Positions 13,863 to 23,190 of a stretch of 64,000 bases of DNA are shown here, one piece after another. Origin of the DNA: Niabella beijingensis (GTDB lineage Bacteria > Bacteroidota > Bacteroidia > Chitinophagales > Chitinophagaceae); contig NZ_JAIQDI010000002.1 in NCBI RefSeq assembly GCF_020034665.1, positions 434,001 to 498,000 on the forward strand. The letters run 5' to 3'. The notes under the pieces are model-generated. The model saw nothing but the letters and a program-made list of their open reading frames with translations. It made no database searches and had not been told where the DNA came from. A program made the position numbers and the translations under genes. Position 1 is the stretch's first letter; each line of letters opens with the position of its first letter.

Positions 13863-16366
13863 GAAACACAGGAAAAGCCACAACGCTGGAAAGCAAGTTT
13901 CCATTATTGGCGGTGGAACACAACTGCATCATTTCAAAAGATGCAGACATTACTGCTTGCTTTCGTGTACACCTGCCGGAACTATTCACGGTAGCATCGC
14001 CTGAATATGATGCCATTCATTCGGCGTGGCATAAGGCAATCAAAACCTTACCGGATTATTCCATTATCCACAAACAGGATTGGTTTATCAAAGAAAGTTA
14101 CGCACCTGATATTGCGCAGGACGGATTGAGTTTTCTTGCGAAGTCCTATCAGCAGCATTTCAATGAGCGACCTTTCTTAAATCATTACTGTTACCTGTTC
14201 CTTACCAAGACCACCAAAGACCGGATGCGGATGCAAAGCAACTTTAGTTCGCTTTGTAAGGGCGTGCTTATCCCGAAAGAGATAAGGGATAAAGAAGCCG
14301 TCCGCAGGTTCATGGAGGCGGTAGCGCAGTTTGAGCGGATAATGAACGATAGCGGATTTGTGAAGCTGGAACGCCTTACCGAAGATGACATTATCGGCAC
14401 AGGCGACACGCAGGGTTTGCTGGAACAATACCTAACCCTTTCAAGAGAAATGGGAACTCCGATGCAGGATATAGCATTGGGAAGTGAGGACGTGCGTATC
14501 GGCAACAAACGGCTGTGCCTGCATACGCTTTCGGACACAGACGATTTGCCCGGAACGGTATCGGCAAATACGAGGTATGAAAAGCTATCTACCGATAGAA
14601 GCGATTGCCTTTTGTCCTTTGCTGCTCCGGTGGGTCTGCTCCTTAGCTGCAATCACATTTACAATCAGTATTTGTTTTTGGATAACAGCGATGAGAACCT
14701 GCGCAAGTTTGAAAAGTCCGCACGTAATATGCACTCGCTGGCACGGTACAGCCGGGCTAATCAGATTAACAAAGAATGGATAGAAAACTACCTGAACGAA
14801 GCGCATAGTTTCGGGCTATCTTCTATCCGTGCGCACTTCAACGTCATGGCGTGGTCGGATGACCCGCACGAGTTAAAACAGCTAAAGAACGATACAGGTA
14901 GTGCGCTGGCTTTGATGGAATGCAAGCCACGCCACAATACTGTGGACGTTGCCACGCTGTATTGGGCAGCTATGCCGGGCAATGCGGGCGACTTTCCGAG
15001 TGAAGAAAGTTTTTACACGTTTATAGAACCTGCATTATGCTTCTTTACGGAGGAAACCAACTATCAAAGTTCGCCCTCACCGTTCGGTATCAAAATGGCG
15101 GACAGGCTTACGGGCAAGCCCATTCATTTGGACATATCGGATTTGCCCATGAAAAAAGGCATTATCACGAACCGCAACAAGTTCATCTTGGGACCATCAG
15201 GTTCGGGTAAATCTTTTTTCACCAATCACATGGTTAGACAATATTATGAGCAGGGCGCACACGTACTGCTCGTAGATACAGGTAATTCGTATCAGGGATT
15301 GTGCGAACTGATTAAGGGTAAGACCAAAGGAGCAGACGGGGTTTACTTCACCTATACCGAAGACAACCCCATTGCCTTTAACCCGTTTTACACAGACGAT
15401 GGCGTATTTGATATTGAAAAAAGGGAAAGTATCAAAACGCTTATCCTTACCCTTTGGAAACGGGACGATGAGCCGCCCAAACGCTCCGAAGAAGTAGCAT
15501 TATCCAATGCTGTTTCCGGCTATATCGAACACATCAAAAAGGATGATGCCTATCCCTCGTTCAATGGTTTTTATGACTACGTGCAAGGCAATTACCGCAA
15601 GGTATTGGAAGAAAAGCAGGTAAGGGAAAAAGACTTTGACATTGCCAATTTCCTGAACGTGCTTGAACCCTATTACAAGGGCGGGGAATACGATTATTTG
15701 TTGAACTCCAACAAGCAGTTAGACCTACTTTCCAAACGCTTTATAGTCTTTGAAATTGATGCGATAAAAGACCACAAAATTTTATTTCCCATAGTCACGA
15801 TTATCATTATGGAGGTCTTCATCAACAAGATGCGCAGGCTCAAAGGCGTGCGTAAACTCATACTGATTGAAGAAGCGTGGAAGGCGATAGCGAAAGAGGG
15901 CATGGCAGAATACATTAAGTATTTGTTCAAAACCGTCCGCAAATTCTTCGGCGAGGCGATAGTCGTAACACAGGAGGTGGACGACATTATCCAGTCGCCC
16001 ATCGTCAAAGAAAGTATCATCAACAACAGCGATTGTAAAATCCTCTTAGACCAGCGTAAGTACATGAATAAGTTTGACGACATCCAAGCGATGTTGGGGC
16101 TTACGGACAAAGAAAAAGGGCAGGTACTTTCCATCAACATGAACAATGACCCAAGCCGCCTTTATAAAGAAGTTTGGATTGGGTTGGGTGGCACGCACTC
16201 CGCCGTATATGCTACCGAAGTTTCTCTCGAAGAATATTTAGCCTATACCACCGAAGAAACCGAAAAACTGGAAGTGATGCAGCTTGCCCACGAGTTGGGC
16301 GGCAACGTGGAGCAAGCCATTAAGCGCATCGCACTCCAAAGGCGTGAAAAATCGAATAGTTATTAA
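13859..16366 (+). CDS. traG: TraG, VirB4-type conjugation ATPase
   Basis: An 835-aa ATPase that powers the mating channel. The N-terminal half corresponds to the TraG N-terminal region (DUF3875) of Bacteroidota systems. The C-terminal half is a VirB4 ATPase with Walker A GPSGSGKSFF near residues 444-453 and Walker B LILIEEAWKAI near 665, followed by VVTQEVDDII. Length and motifs are intact. It sits at the inner membrane on the cytoplasmic side. It overlaps traF by 4 bp and is 20 bp upstream of traI; there is no room for a traH between them. Confidence 0.93.
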   Translation: MRNTGKATTLESKFPLLAVEHNCIISKDADITACFRVHLPELFTVASPEYDAIHSAWHKAIKTLPDYSIIHKQDWFIKESYAPDIAQDGLSFLAKSYQQHFNERPFLNHYCYLFLTKTTKDRMRMQSNFSSLCKGVLIPKEIRDKEAVRRFMEAVAQFERIMNDSGFVKLERLTEDDIIGTGDTQGLLEQYLTLSREMGTPMQDIALGSEDVRIGNKRLCLHTLSDTDDLPGTVSANTRYEKLSTDRSDCLLSFAAPVGLLLSCNHIYNQYLFLDNSDENLRKFEKSARNMHSLARYSRANQINKEWIENYLNEAHSFGLSSIRAHFNVMAWSDDPHELKQLKNDTGSALALMECKPRHNTVDVATLYWAAMPGNAGDFPSEESFYTFIEPALCFFTEETNYQSSPSPFGIKMADRLTGKPIHLDISDLPMKKGIITNRNKFILGPSGSGKSFFTNHMVRQYYEQGAHVLLVDTGNSYQGLCELIKGKTKGADGVYFTYTEDNPIAFNPFYTDDGVFDIEKRESIKTLILTLWKRDDEPPKRSEEVALSNAVSGYIEHIKKDDAYPSFNGFYDYVQGNYRKVLEEKQVREKDFDIANFLNVLEPYYKGGEYDYLLNSNKQLDLLSKRFIVFEIDAIKDHKILFPIVTIIIMEVFINKMRRLKGVRKLILIEEAWKAIAKEGMAEYIKYLFKTVRKFFGEAIVVTQEVDDIIQSPIVKESIINNSDCKILLDQRKYMNKFDDIQAMLGLTDKEKGQVLSINMNNDPSRLYKEVWIGLGGTHSAVYATEVSLEEYLAYTTEETEKLEVMQLAHELGGNVEQAIKRIALQRREKSNSY

Positions 16367-16386
16367 TCATTTAAAAATCAGAAACA

Positions 16387-17019
16387 ATGAAAAAAGCAAT
16401 GTTACTGGCGCTAACGGCATTTATGCTCGCCGTAGCACCATCCGCTAAGGCGCAATGGGTAGTTACCGACCCTGCCAATCTTGCCTCCGGTATCATCAAC
16501 TCCGCAAATGAAATTGTACAGACCTCGAACACCGTATCGAATGTGGTCAAAAATTTCAACGAGGTAAAAAAGGTGTACGAACAGGGCAAGGAATATTACG
16601 ACAAACTGAAAGCCGTAAGCAACCTTGTCAAAGATGCCCGTAAGGTACAGCAGACCGTTTTGCTGGTGGGCGATGTGTCCGAAATGTATGTAAAGAATTT
16701 CGGCAAGATGATGAACGACCCCAATTTCTCGCCGCAGGAACTCTCGGCGATTGCCAACGGTTATTCAACGCTCCTGAACGAAAGCACCGAGCTATTGAAA
16801 GAACTCAAACAAATTGTTACCAACACCGGGCTTTCGCTGAACGACAAAGAGCGTATGGATGTGATAGACAAGGTGTACAACGAGGTAAAGGAATATCACA
16901 ACCTTGTGCGCTACTATACCAATAAAAATATCTCTGTGAGCATTTTGAGGGCTAAAAAGAAGAACGACAGCAAAAGAGTATTGGAGTTGTACGGAACCGC
17001 AGAACAAAAATATTGGTAA
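16387..17019 (+). CDS. traI: TraI, DUF4141 periplasmic protein
   Basis: A 210-aa secreted protein. The signal peptide reads MKKAMLLALTAFMLAVAPSA with cleavage after KAQ. The mature part is mostly helical and heptad-like (residues 40-130), matching the TraI/DUF4141 family, comparable with VirB5-type components in position. It starts 20 bp after traG and ends 3 bp before traJ, so it is inside the tra operon. Confidence 0.85.
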   Translation: MKKAMLLALTAFMLAVAPSAKAQWVVTDPANLASGIINSANEIVQTSNTVSNVVKNFNEVKKVYEQGKEYYDKLKAVSNLVKDARKVQQTVLLVGDVSEMYVKNFGKMMNDPNFSPQELSAIANGYSTLLNESTELLKELKQIVTNTGLSLNDKERMDVIDKVYNEVKEYHNLVRYYTNKNISVSILRAKKKNDSKRVLELYGTAEQKYW

Positions 17020-17022
17020 GCT

Positions 17023-18021
17023 ATGGAATGGAATAATCTTCATGAAATGCTGCGCAGCCTGTATGACGAAATGATGCCTTTAACGGCAGATATGGCTGCG
17101 ATAGCAAAAGGCATCGCCGGATTGGGCGCACTGTTTTATGTTGCCCTAAAGGTCTGGCAGGCGTTGAGCCGTGCGGAACCGATAGACGTATTTCCTTTGC
17201 TCCGTCCGTTCGCCATCGGGCTTTGTATCATGTTTTTTCCGACAATGGTTTTGGGTACTATCAATGCGGTAATGTCGCCCGTTGTGAAAGGTACGCACGG
17301 GATGCTCGAAGACCAGGTGCTTGACCTGAACAAGCTGCAAGAGCAAAAAGACAAGCTGGAATACGAAGCCATGATACGCAATCCCGAAACGGCTTACCTC
17401 GTAAGCGATGAGGAATTTGATAAGAAGCTGGACGAATTGGGATGGTCGCCGTCAGATTTGGCAACCATGTCGGGAATGTACCTCGACAGGCAAGCCTACA
17501 AGATAGAGAAAGCCATAAAGGAGTGGTTTCGCAACCTGTTGGAAATTCTCTTTCAGGCGGCGGCATTGGTCATAGATACGATACGGACATTCTTCCTTAT
17601 CGTGCTGTCCATATTGGGGCCGATAGCCTTTGCCATAAGCGTTTGGGACGGATTTCAGTCTACGCTTACGCAATGGCTGACCCGATATATCAGCGTTTAC
17701 CTGTGGCTGCCCATATCGGATATGTTCAGCTCCATACTGGCAAAAATACAGTCGCTCATACTGGAACGGGATATTTCCATGTTGTCAGACCCAACGTATA
17801 TCCCTGATACCTCCAATACCGTGTACATCATTTTCATGATTATCGGCATAGTGGGCTATTTCACTGTCCCAACGGTAGCAGGATGGGTAATACAGGCGGG
17901 CGGTGCAGGAAACTTCATGCGCAACGTAAACTCTACGGCATCAAAAACCGGAAACCTTGCCGGAGCCGGAACGGGAGCCGCAGTAGGCAATATCGGCGGC
18001 AGACTATTGAACAAAAAATAA
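17023..18021 (+). CDS. traJ: TraJ, polytopic membrane protein (VirB6-like)
   Basis: A 332-aa inner membrane protein with about six to seven hydrophobic segments, including IAKGIAGLGALFYVALKVW, FAIGLCIMFFPTMVLGTI and FLIVLSILGPIAFAISVWDG, and a glycine-rich C-terminus. This is the TraJ family, the VirB6-like platform of the MPF_B secretion system. Start 17023 lies 3 bp after traI. Confidence 0.88.
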   Translation: MEWNNLHEMLRSLYDEMMPLTADMAAIAKGIAGLGALFYVALKVWQALSRAEPIDVFPLLRPFAIGLCIMFFPTMVLGTINAVMSPVVKGTHGMLEDQVLDLNKLQEQKDKLEYEAMIRNPETAYLVSDEEFDKKLDELGWSPSDLATMSGMYLDRQAYKIEKAIKEWFRNLLEILFQAAALVIDTIRTFFLIVLSILGPIAFAISVWDGFQSTLTQWLTRYISVYLWLPISDMFSSILAKIQSLILERDISMLSDPTYIPDTSNTVYIIFMIIGIVGYFTVPTVAGWVIQAGGAGNFMRNVNSTASKTGNLAGAGTGAAVGNIGGRLLNKK

Positions 18022-18032
18022 TCATCGTAAAA

Positions 18033-18656
18033 ATGGAATTTAAGACTTTAAGAAACATCGAAAACAGTTTTAGACAGATAAGACTGTATGCTATTGTCTT
18101 TGCCGTTCTCTGCATTAGCGTGGTGGGATATGCCGTATGGCAGTCCTACCGCTTTGCGGAGTTACAAAGGCAAAAGGTTTATGTACTGGACAATGGCAAA
18201 TCATTAATGCTCGCCTTAGCACAAGATGCCAGCATTAACAGACCTGTGGAAGCCCGTGAACACGTAAGGCGTTTCCATGAGTTGTTTTTCACCCTCGCAC
18301 CGGATAAGAACGCCATTGAAAGCAATATGAAGCGGGCTTTTAACCTTGCTGATAAATCGGCTTTTGATTATTACAAAGACTTATCGGAAAAGGGCTATTA
18401 CAACCGTATCATTTCGGGCAACGTGCAACAGCGCATTGAGGTAGATAGCGTGGTTTGCAATTTTGATAACTATCCCTATGCGGTGCGTACCTACGCCAAG
18501 CAATTCATTATCCGCTCAAGCAATGTTACAAGGCGTAGCCTGATAACCTCCTGCTATCTCGTGAACTCCGTTCGTTCGGACAATAACCCACAGGGCTTTA
18601 ACATCGAAAAATTTGCCGTGCTGGAAAATAAAGACGTGGAGGTCATAGAACGCTAA
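18033..18656 (+). CDS. traK: TraK, VirB8-like protein
   Basis: A 207-aa bitopic protein. A short cytoplasmic start (MEFKTLRNIENSFRQIRLYA) is followed by one membrane helix (IVFAVLCISVVGYAVWQSY) and a periplasmic domain with the NTF2-like pattern of VirB8/TraK. ATG 18033 is used; the frame is open further upstream inside traJ but that part is not TraK-like. TraK contributes to the inner-membrane core of the channel. Confidence 0.88.
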   Translation: MEFKTLRNIENSFRQIRLYAIVFAVLCISVVGYAVWQSYRFAELQRQKVYVLDNGKSLMLALAQDASINRPVEAREHVRRFHELFFTLAPDKNAIESNMKRAFNLADKSAFDYYKDLSEKGYYNRIISGNVQQRIEVDSVVCNFDNYPYAVRTYAKQFIIRSSNVTRRSLITSCYLVNSVRSDNNPQGFNIEKFAVLENKDVEVIER

Positions 18657-18666
18657 AATCAATTTT

Positions 18667-19107
18667 ATGGAAGCATTATCAGATTTAAACACGTTTGCCA
18701 AAATCCTTACCGACAAAGGATATAACGGCTATTTCCATACGCAGGGTGCGTATGCCGGAAAACTCAAAGACAGCATAAGCGAATACCTCGAAAGCTGCCG
18801 GAAAGGTACGGAGGGCGCAGCGAAGCCTGTATTGCTGGTTACGGGCTATCTGCAATGGGCTGGTGAAGACAAACCCCGTGTGGAATGCAGTATGTGGGTC
18901 AAGTGCGTGAGCGGAAAATTTTTCCTTTCCAAAATGGAGGTTGCACGAAAAGACCAATACGGACAGTTACTGAAACAGTCGCAACTGATAAACCTGTCCG
19001 TGATTACTGCGCCCAAGGCAAGGGAAGCTATTGCCTTGGTCAGTGATGAGCCTAAACGGAAAATTGCCTATCAAAAAAAAGTACCAGGATGTAATAACGG
19101 AAAATAG
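18667..19107 (+). CDS. Unknown small protein inserted between traK and traL
   Basis: A 146-aa soluble protein, not recognised, located in the tra operon where CTnDOT has traL directly. Residues 10-40 read AKILTDKGYNGYFHTQGAYAG and SISEYLES, which resemble the N-terminal part of the 256-aa unknown protein at 12242 (KGY, YF, G and YL in the same order). The rest looks like a mixed beta sheet. No signal peptide. Tight spacing (10 bp after traK, 7 bp before traL) makes co-transcription certain. Confidence 0.65.
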   Translation: MEALSDLNTFAKILTDKGYNGYFHTQGAYAGKLKDSISEYLESCRKGTEGAAKPVLLVTGYLQWAGEDKPRVECSMWVKCVSGKFFLSKMEVARKDQYGQLLKQSQLINLSVITAPKAREAIALVSDEPKRKIAYQKKVPGCNNGK

Positions 19108-19114
19108 TTAAGGA

Positions 19115-19399
19115 ATGAAAAAGTTACGAACAGAAATCAATAGGTGGATTGACAGGCTGGATGACAGGTGGCGGGAGTTACCTGTAAAGAAACAGCACCG
19201 CTATACGCTGTTACTTTTTGCTGGCTATGTTTTGCTATCCATTATCGTAATAGCAAAAATATGCTACGATGTTGGCGCAAGCGATAGCAGGCTCAAAATA
19301 GAGCATATCGAAAACCCGCTTATTAAACAAAACAAGTCCCCGGTATCTCCGCAGGACAGTATAACAACAATTTTAAAAAATCAATTGTATGAAAGATAG
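19115..19399 (+). CDS. traL: TraL, small single-pass membrane protein
   Basis: A 94-aa protein with a basic N-terminus and one membrane helix at about residues 30-50 (YTLLLFAGYVLLSIIVIAKI), then a short periplasmic tail. Matches TraL (DUF3989) in size, topology and position. Its 3' end overlaps traM by 11 bp, so the two are translationally linked. Confidence 0.82.
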   Translation: MKKLRTEINRWIDRLDDRWRELPVKKQHRYTLLLFAGYVLLSIIVIAKICYDVGASDSRLKIEHIENPLIKQNKSPVSPQDSITTILKNQLYER

Positions 19400-20717
19400 C
19401 GAAAACAAAAGAGTAAGCATTTTGGTCGAAGATGACGACCCAAAAAGCGTAATGGATGCGCCCAAAGACCGTGCGCAGAACAAAGCCGAAAAGCTGAAAA
19501 AGCCAATCATTTTTGTGCTTATGGCTGTGGTATTTCTCGGCTGCATGTATTTAATCTTCAAACCGTCTTCCGATAAGAAAAAACCCGAAGAAATAGGTTT
19601 GAACGATGCCGTACCACAGGCGACCGATGCGGGTTTGCAATCGGATAAGCAAAAAGCGTATGAGCAGGAGATGCTCGAAGAAAAAACAGAAAAAGAGCGT
19701 AACGCACTCACTTCCCTTTCCGATTATTGGAGTGAGGACAGTACCGTCGACAAAGAAGCAGTTGCTCCGGATGAGGATTACGAAGACGGATCTGCTTACG
19801 GAGGCGGTACACGCAGGGGCGGCAATCCGGCTTTGAACAGTTATAAAAATGCCCAAAGTACGTTAGGCTCGTTCTACGATAACAGCGATTACCAAACGCA
19901 GGAACTGCGTAGGCAGGTTGACGAACTAAAAGAAAAGCTGGCAGAAAAGGACGTACCCGCAACAACGACCGTTCAAGACCAAATGGCTTTGATGGAAAAG
20001 TCATACGAAATGGCGGCGAAATACCTGCCCTCGAACAATCAGGGACAGGCTGGCAAAACTGATACCACTGTTTCAGTGAAAGGCGGTACACAAAAGGAAC
20101 ATTTTGTAGCGTTCACGCCCGTAAGGAAAAATGCGGTATCAGCCCTATACCGTGAGCCAACCGACAGTGCGTTTTTGGCAAGCTGGAACGAAACCCGCAA
20201 CAGGGGATTTTATACCGCCGGAACAAAGGAGCAGGTCGTACAGCCAAAAAACAGCATCAGGGCAATAGTTCAGGAAACGCAGACCATAACCGATGAAAGC
20301 GGTGTGCGCTTGCGCTTGCTGGAAATGGCAAAAACGCCAAGCCTTACTATTCCGGCTGGAACGGTGCTAACGGCAAACGCCAAGTTTTCAGGTGGTAGGT
20401 TACAGTTAAAAGTAACGTCTATCGAATTTGAGGGCAATATTATCCCCGTGGAAATAACGGTGTACGATTTGGACGGACAGCAGGGATTATATGTGCCATA
20501 TTCTCCCGAAATGAACGCCCTTACCGAGATAGCCTCCAATATGAGCCAAACCTCCGGCACGTCCATTATGATGACCCGCTCCGCAGGACAGCAGGCAGCA
20601 GGCGACCTATCCCGTGGCGTGGTGCAAGGTATATCGGGTTACTTCTCCAAAAAAGTAAGAACGCCGAAAGTTACCGTCAAAGCCGGTCATCAGATTTTCC
20701 TCGTCTCAAAAAACTAA
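19389..20717 (+). CDS. traM: TraM, VirB10-like channel protein
   Basis: A 442-aa protein with a charged cytoplasmic start, one membrane helix near residues 38-58 (IIFVLMAVVFLGCMYLIF), a long low-complexity and coiled-coil periplasmic linker (residues 60-225) and a C-terminal domain of about 200 residues with the beta-barrel pattern of VirB10 (from KNSIRAIVQETQTI to the end). This is the conjugative transposon TraM family, which bridges the inner and outer membrane. Starts inside the traL 3' end. Confidence 0.9.
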   Translation: MKDSENKRVSILVEDDDPKSVMDAPKDRAQNKAEKLKKPIIFVLMAVVFLGCMYLIFKPSSDKKKPEEIGLNDAVPQATDAGLQSDKQKAYEQEMLEEKTEKERNALTSLSDYWSEDSTVDKEAVAPDEDYEDGSAYGGGTRRGGNPALNSYKNAQSTLGSFYDNSDYQTQELRRQVDELKEKLAEKDVPATTTVQDQMALMEKSYEMAAKYLPSNNQGQAGKTDTTVSVKGGTQKEHFVAFTPVRKNAVSALYREPTDSAFLASWNETRNRGFYTAGTKEQVVQPKNSIRAIVQETQTITDESGVRLRLLEMAKTPSLTIPAGTVLTANAKFSGGRLQLKVTSIEFEGNIIPVEITVYDLDGQQGLYVPYSPEMNALTEIASNMSQTSGTSIMMTRSAGQQAAGDLSRGVVQGISGYFSKKVRTPKVTVKAGHQIFLVSKN

Positions 20718-20744
20718 TGTTCAACACTAAAAATCAGAATTAAA

Positions 20745-21647
20745 ATGAAAGCAATATTTAAAAGCCTTTTGGCAATGGTTTGTTTGATAGCCTTTAATGT
20801 GGGCGTGAATGCACAGCAGATTGCATCCAATACAAGCAAATTAAGCATGGGTAAGGTTGAACCTTACGAAATGCAGGTAACATATAATAAGACCTCACAC
20901 CTGATATTCCCGGCAGCTATCCGTTATGTCGATTTGGGCAGCGAGTACCTTATCGCTGGCAAGGCAGATGATGCCGAAAACGTACTGCGTATAAAGGCTA
21001 CCGTTAGAGACTTTACCGAAGAAACCAACTTTTCCGTGATTACCGATGACGGGCGTTTCTACAACTTCAACGTTTATTATAGTGCCTATCCTGCTACGCT
21101 CAATTATGACCTGCTTACAATGCAAAAAGCATCTGACCGGGATAACGGTAATGATGTGCTTTTTGAGGAACTGGGAAGCAATTCGCCATCGCTGGCCGGA
21201 TTGCTTTTAGAAACGATTTACAAAAAGGATAAAAGGATTGTAAAGCATATCGCATCCAAAAGTTACGGTATTCAATTTCTGCTCAAAGGCATTTACGTGC
21301 ATAACGGGAAATTCTATTTCCATACAGAACTGCGTAATAAAAGCAATGTGCCGTTTAACATTGACTTTGTGAATTTCAAAGTAGTGGATAAGAAAGTAGC
21401 AAAACGTACCGTAGTGCAGGAAAAGCCGATGACACCATTGCGTATGTATAAACCGCTTACGGAGATTGCCGGAAACTCGACCGAACAAAACGTGTTCCTG
21501 CTCGACCAATTTACGATTACCGATGATAAGGTGCTGGTCATTGAAATCTTTGAGAAGAACGGCGGCAGGCAGCAGACCTTAGAGGTGGAAAATTCCGACC
21601 TCGTAAACGCAAGGCAAATCAACGATATGCACCTGAAGATTAATTAA
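20745..21647 (+). CDS. traN: TraN, DUF4138, VirB9-like
   Basis: A 300-aa secreted protein with a signal peptide (MKAIFKSLLAMVCLIAFNVG, cleavage near VNAQ). The mature protein is mostly beta strands and matches TraN/DUF4138, which is considered the VirB9-like outer-membrane-complex subunit partnering TraM. Located 27 bp after traM in the operon. Confidence 0.9.
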   Translation: MKAIFKSLLAMVCLIAFNVGVNAQQIASNTSKLSMGKVEPYEMQVTYNKTSHLIFPAAIRYVDLGSEYLIAGKADDAENVLRIKATVRDFTEETNFSVITDDGRFYNFNVYYSAYPATLNYDLLTMQKASDRDNGNDVLFEELGSNSPSLAGLLLETIYKKDKRIVKHIASKSYGIQFLLKGIYVHNGKFYFHTELRNKSNVPFNIDFVNFKVVDKKVAKRTVVQEKPMTPLRMYKPLTEIAGNSTEQNVFLLDQFTITDDKVLVIEIFEKNGGRQQTLEVENSDLVNARQINDMHLKIN

Positions 21648-21665
21648 TCCAAAACAGAAAGAACA

Positions 21666-22223
21666 ATGATAAAATACATTTTTTCCGTGATGCTTGCCGT
21701 GTTAGGCATGACGGCAGCACAGGCGCAAAGGATGACACCCGGACAGAAAGGGCTGGAAGTAAACGCAGGTTTGTTGTCCAAAGAGGTAAAGGATAACTAC
21801 TATCTGAATTTGACCCTTACCGTAAATAGCAGGAATGGTAATTACTGGATTTGGGGTGCAGAATATACCCACCAATTTGCCGATTACAGGACTGTACAGA
21901 TACCCCTTGAAACCTATACGGGCGAAGTGGGGTACAGTCTCCAGCTTTTGGGGGATGCGAGAAAGACAATAACGCTCAATGCGGGGCTTACTGCCGTTGC
22001 CGGGTATGAAACCATTAACCGGAGCGAAGCAACGCTGTATGACGGCTCTAAAATCCTCGACAAAGACAATTTTGTTTACGGAGCCGGGGGGCGGTTGTCT
22101 TTTGAGACATATTTGTCCGACAGGTTTGTGCTGCTCCTGCAAGGTCGTACCAAAGTATTATGGGGTACGGATTTAAAACAGTTCCGTCCATCGGCAGGCG
22201 TTGGGCTAAGGTTTAACTTTTAA
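21666..22223 (+). CDS. traO: TraO, outer-membrane-associated conjugation protein
   Basis: A 185-aa protein with a signal peptide (MIKYIFSVMLAVLGMTAAQA) and a mature region of alternating beta strands ending in aromatic GVGLRFNF, the kind of C-terminus seen in outer-membrane barrels. Matches the TraO family of Bacteroidota conjugative transposons. Its exact role is not known. It lies between traN and traQ; the TraP primase usually found here is absent. Confidence 0.85.
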   Translation: MIKYIFSVMLAVLGMTAAQAQRMTPGQKGLEVNAGLLSKEVKDNYYLNLTLTVNSRNGNYWIWGAEYTHQFADYRTVQIPLETYTGEVGYSLQLLGDARKTITLNAGLTAVAGYETINRSEATLYDGSKILDKDNFVYGAGGRLSFETYLSDRFVLLLQGRTKVLWGTDLKQFRPSAGVGLRFNF

Positions 22224-22234
22224 AAATAATAACG

Positions 22235-22669
22235 ATGAAACGATTTTTGAATAGAAACAAATTTGTGTGGCTGCTTCTCCTGGTCTTTGCAAGTGCCACT
22301 ACATTATCATCATGTGATAAGGAAGAATTGGAAATACAGCAGAATTACCCGTTTGAGGTCAAAGTGATGCCTGTTCCGGGAGACGTGACAAGCGGACAGA
22401 CCGTTGAAATAAGGATTACGATTGAGCGGAGCGGCAATTTCAGCGATGCGGGTTACTTTATCCGCTATTTCCAGTTTGACGGACAGGGTACATTGCGGTA
22501 TTATAATGAACCGCCGTATATGCCCAATGATTTGTATCAGTTGCCTGCTACACAGTTCAGGTTGTATTACACTTCGCAGTCCACCGTATCGCAGTCATTT
22601 GATATATGGATAAGCGACAATTTCGGGAATGAAAAGCAGGTAAGTTTTCAGTTTAACAGTACTGATTAA
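22235..22669 (+). CDS. traQ: TraQ, DUF3872 lipoprotein
   Basis: A 144-aa lipoprotein: signal peptide with a lipobox at TTLSSC (Cys near residue 27), then an immunoglobulin-like beta domain with VTSGQTVEIRITIERSGNF. Matches TraQ/DUF3872. It is the last tra gene, followed by a strong bidirectional terminator at 22695-22733. Confidence 0.86.
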   Translation: MKRFLNRNKFVWLLLLVFASATTLSSCDKEELEIQQNYPFEVKVMPVPGDVTSGQTVEIRITIERSGNFSDAGYFIRYFQFDGQGTLRYYNEPPYMPNDLYQLPATQFRLYYTSQSTVSQSFDIWISDNFGNEKQVSFQFNSTD

Positions 22670-22694
22670 GAAAGCGGTTGTATCAGTGAAAAAT

Positions 22695-22733
22695 AAAAAG
22701 TCGTCTGACCTCAATAGTCGGGCGACTTTTTTT
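22695..22733. terminator. Bidirectional terminator at the end of the tra operon
   Basis: Stem AAAAAGTCG / CGACTTTTT extended by GAC/GTC inside, followed by T runs on both strands. It serves traQ from the left and the receiver-domain gene (22760, minus strand) from the right. Confidence 0.85.
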
Positions 22734-22759
22734 GCATTTTGCAAAATGAGTTGGGATTG

Positions 22760-23173
22760 TTAGGTAAAATATTCCGTTGCTATTCCACCTATTCCCAAAC
22801 TGAAATATCTCCCGTTATCGGCTAACGTTTTTACGGCGGTTACAATCTCATCGGGGTCGGCGTATTTCAGCACATAGCCCGAAACGCCTGCATTCAACAT
22901 ATCCGTAACTCTCTTTTCGCCATCGTCTGTGCTTGAAACCAATACTTTTAAATGGGGGTATTCTTCGAGCAACAATTTTGCTGCTTTAAAATCTTCTTCT
23001 ACGATACAGACATCGGGTAAATCATTACCTGCTATTTTTTCGAGGGCTTGTTGTGCGTTGCCTGCTTGAAATAGTATCTCAAAACCGGAGCCTGTAAGCT
23101 GTTTTACAGCTAAATCACGAAGCTGCTCATTGTTATCTACTATCGCTACCTGAATTACATTTTTATTACTCAT
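22760..23173 (-). CDS. Stand-alone degenerate response-regulator receiver
   Basis: A 137-aa protein that is a single CheY-like receiver with no output domain. Alignment to the usual receiver pattern: VAIVDNNEQLRD supplies only one of the two acidic residues (Asp13, Asn14). PDVCIVEED puts Glu59 where the phosphorylated Asp should be. LKVLVSST and GYVLKYADP keep the Ser/Thr and Lys103. Glu in place of Asp suggests a receiver locked in an active-like state or one used only for protein contacts. It follows an 85-aa gene by 17 bp and shares its long leader. No histidine kinase is in the window. Partner unknown. Confidence 0.8.
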   Translation of the reverse strand: MSNKNVIQVAIVDNNEQLRDLAVKQLTGSGFEILFQAGNAQQALEKIAGNDLPDVCIVEEDFKAAKLLLEEYPHLKVLVSSTDDGEKRVTDMLNAGVSGYVLKYADPDEIVTAVKTLADNGRYFSLGIGGIATEYFT

Positions 23174-23190
23174 AATTGCTATTACATTTT

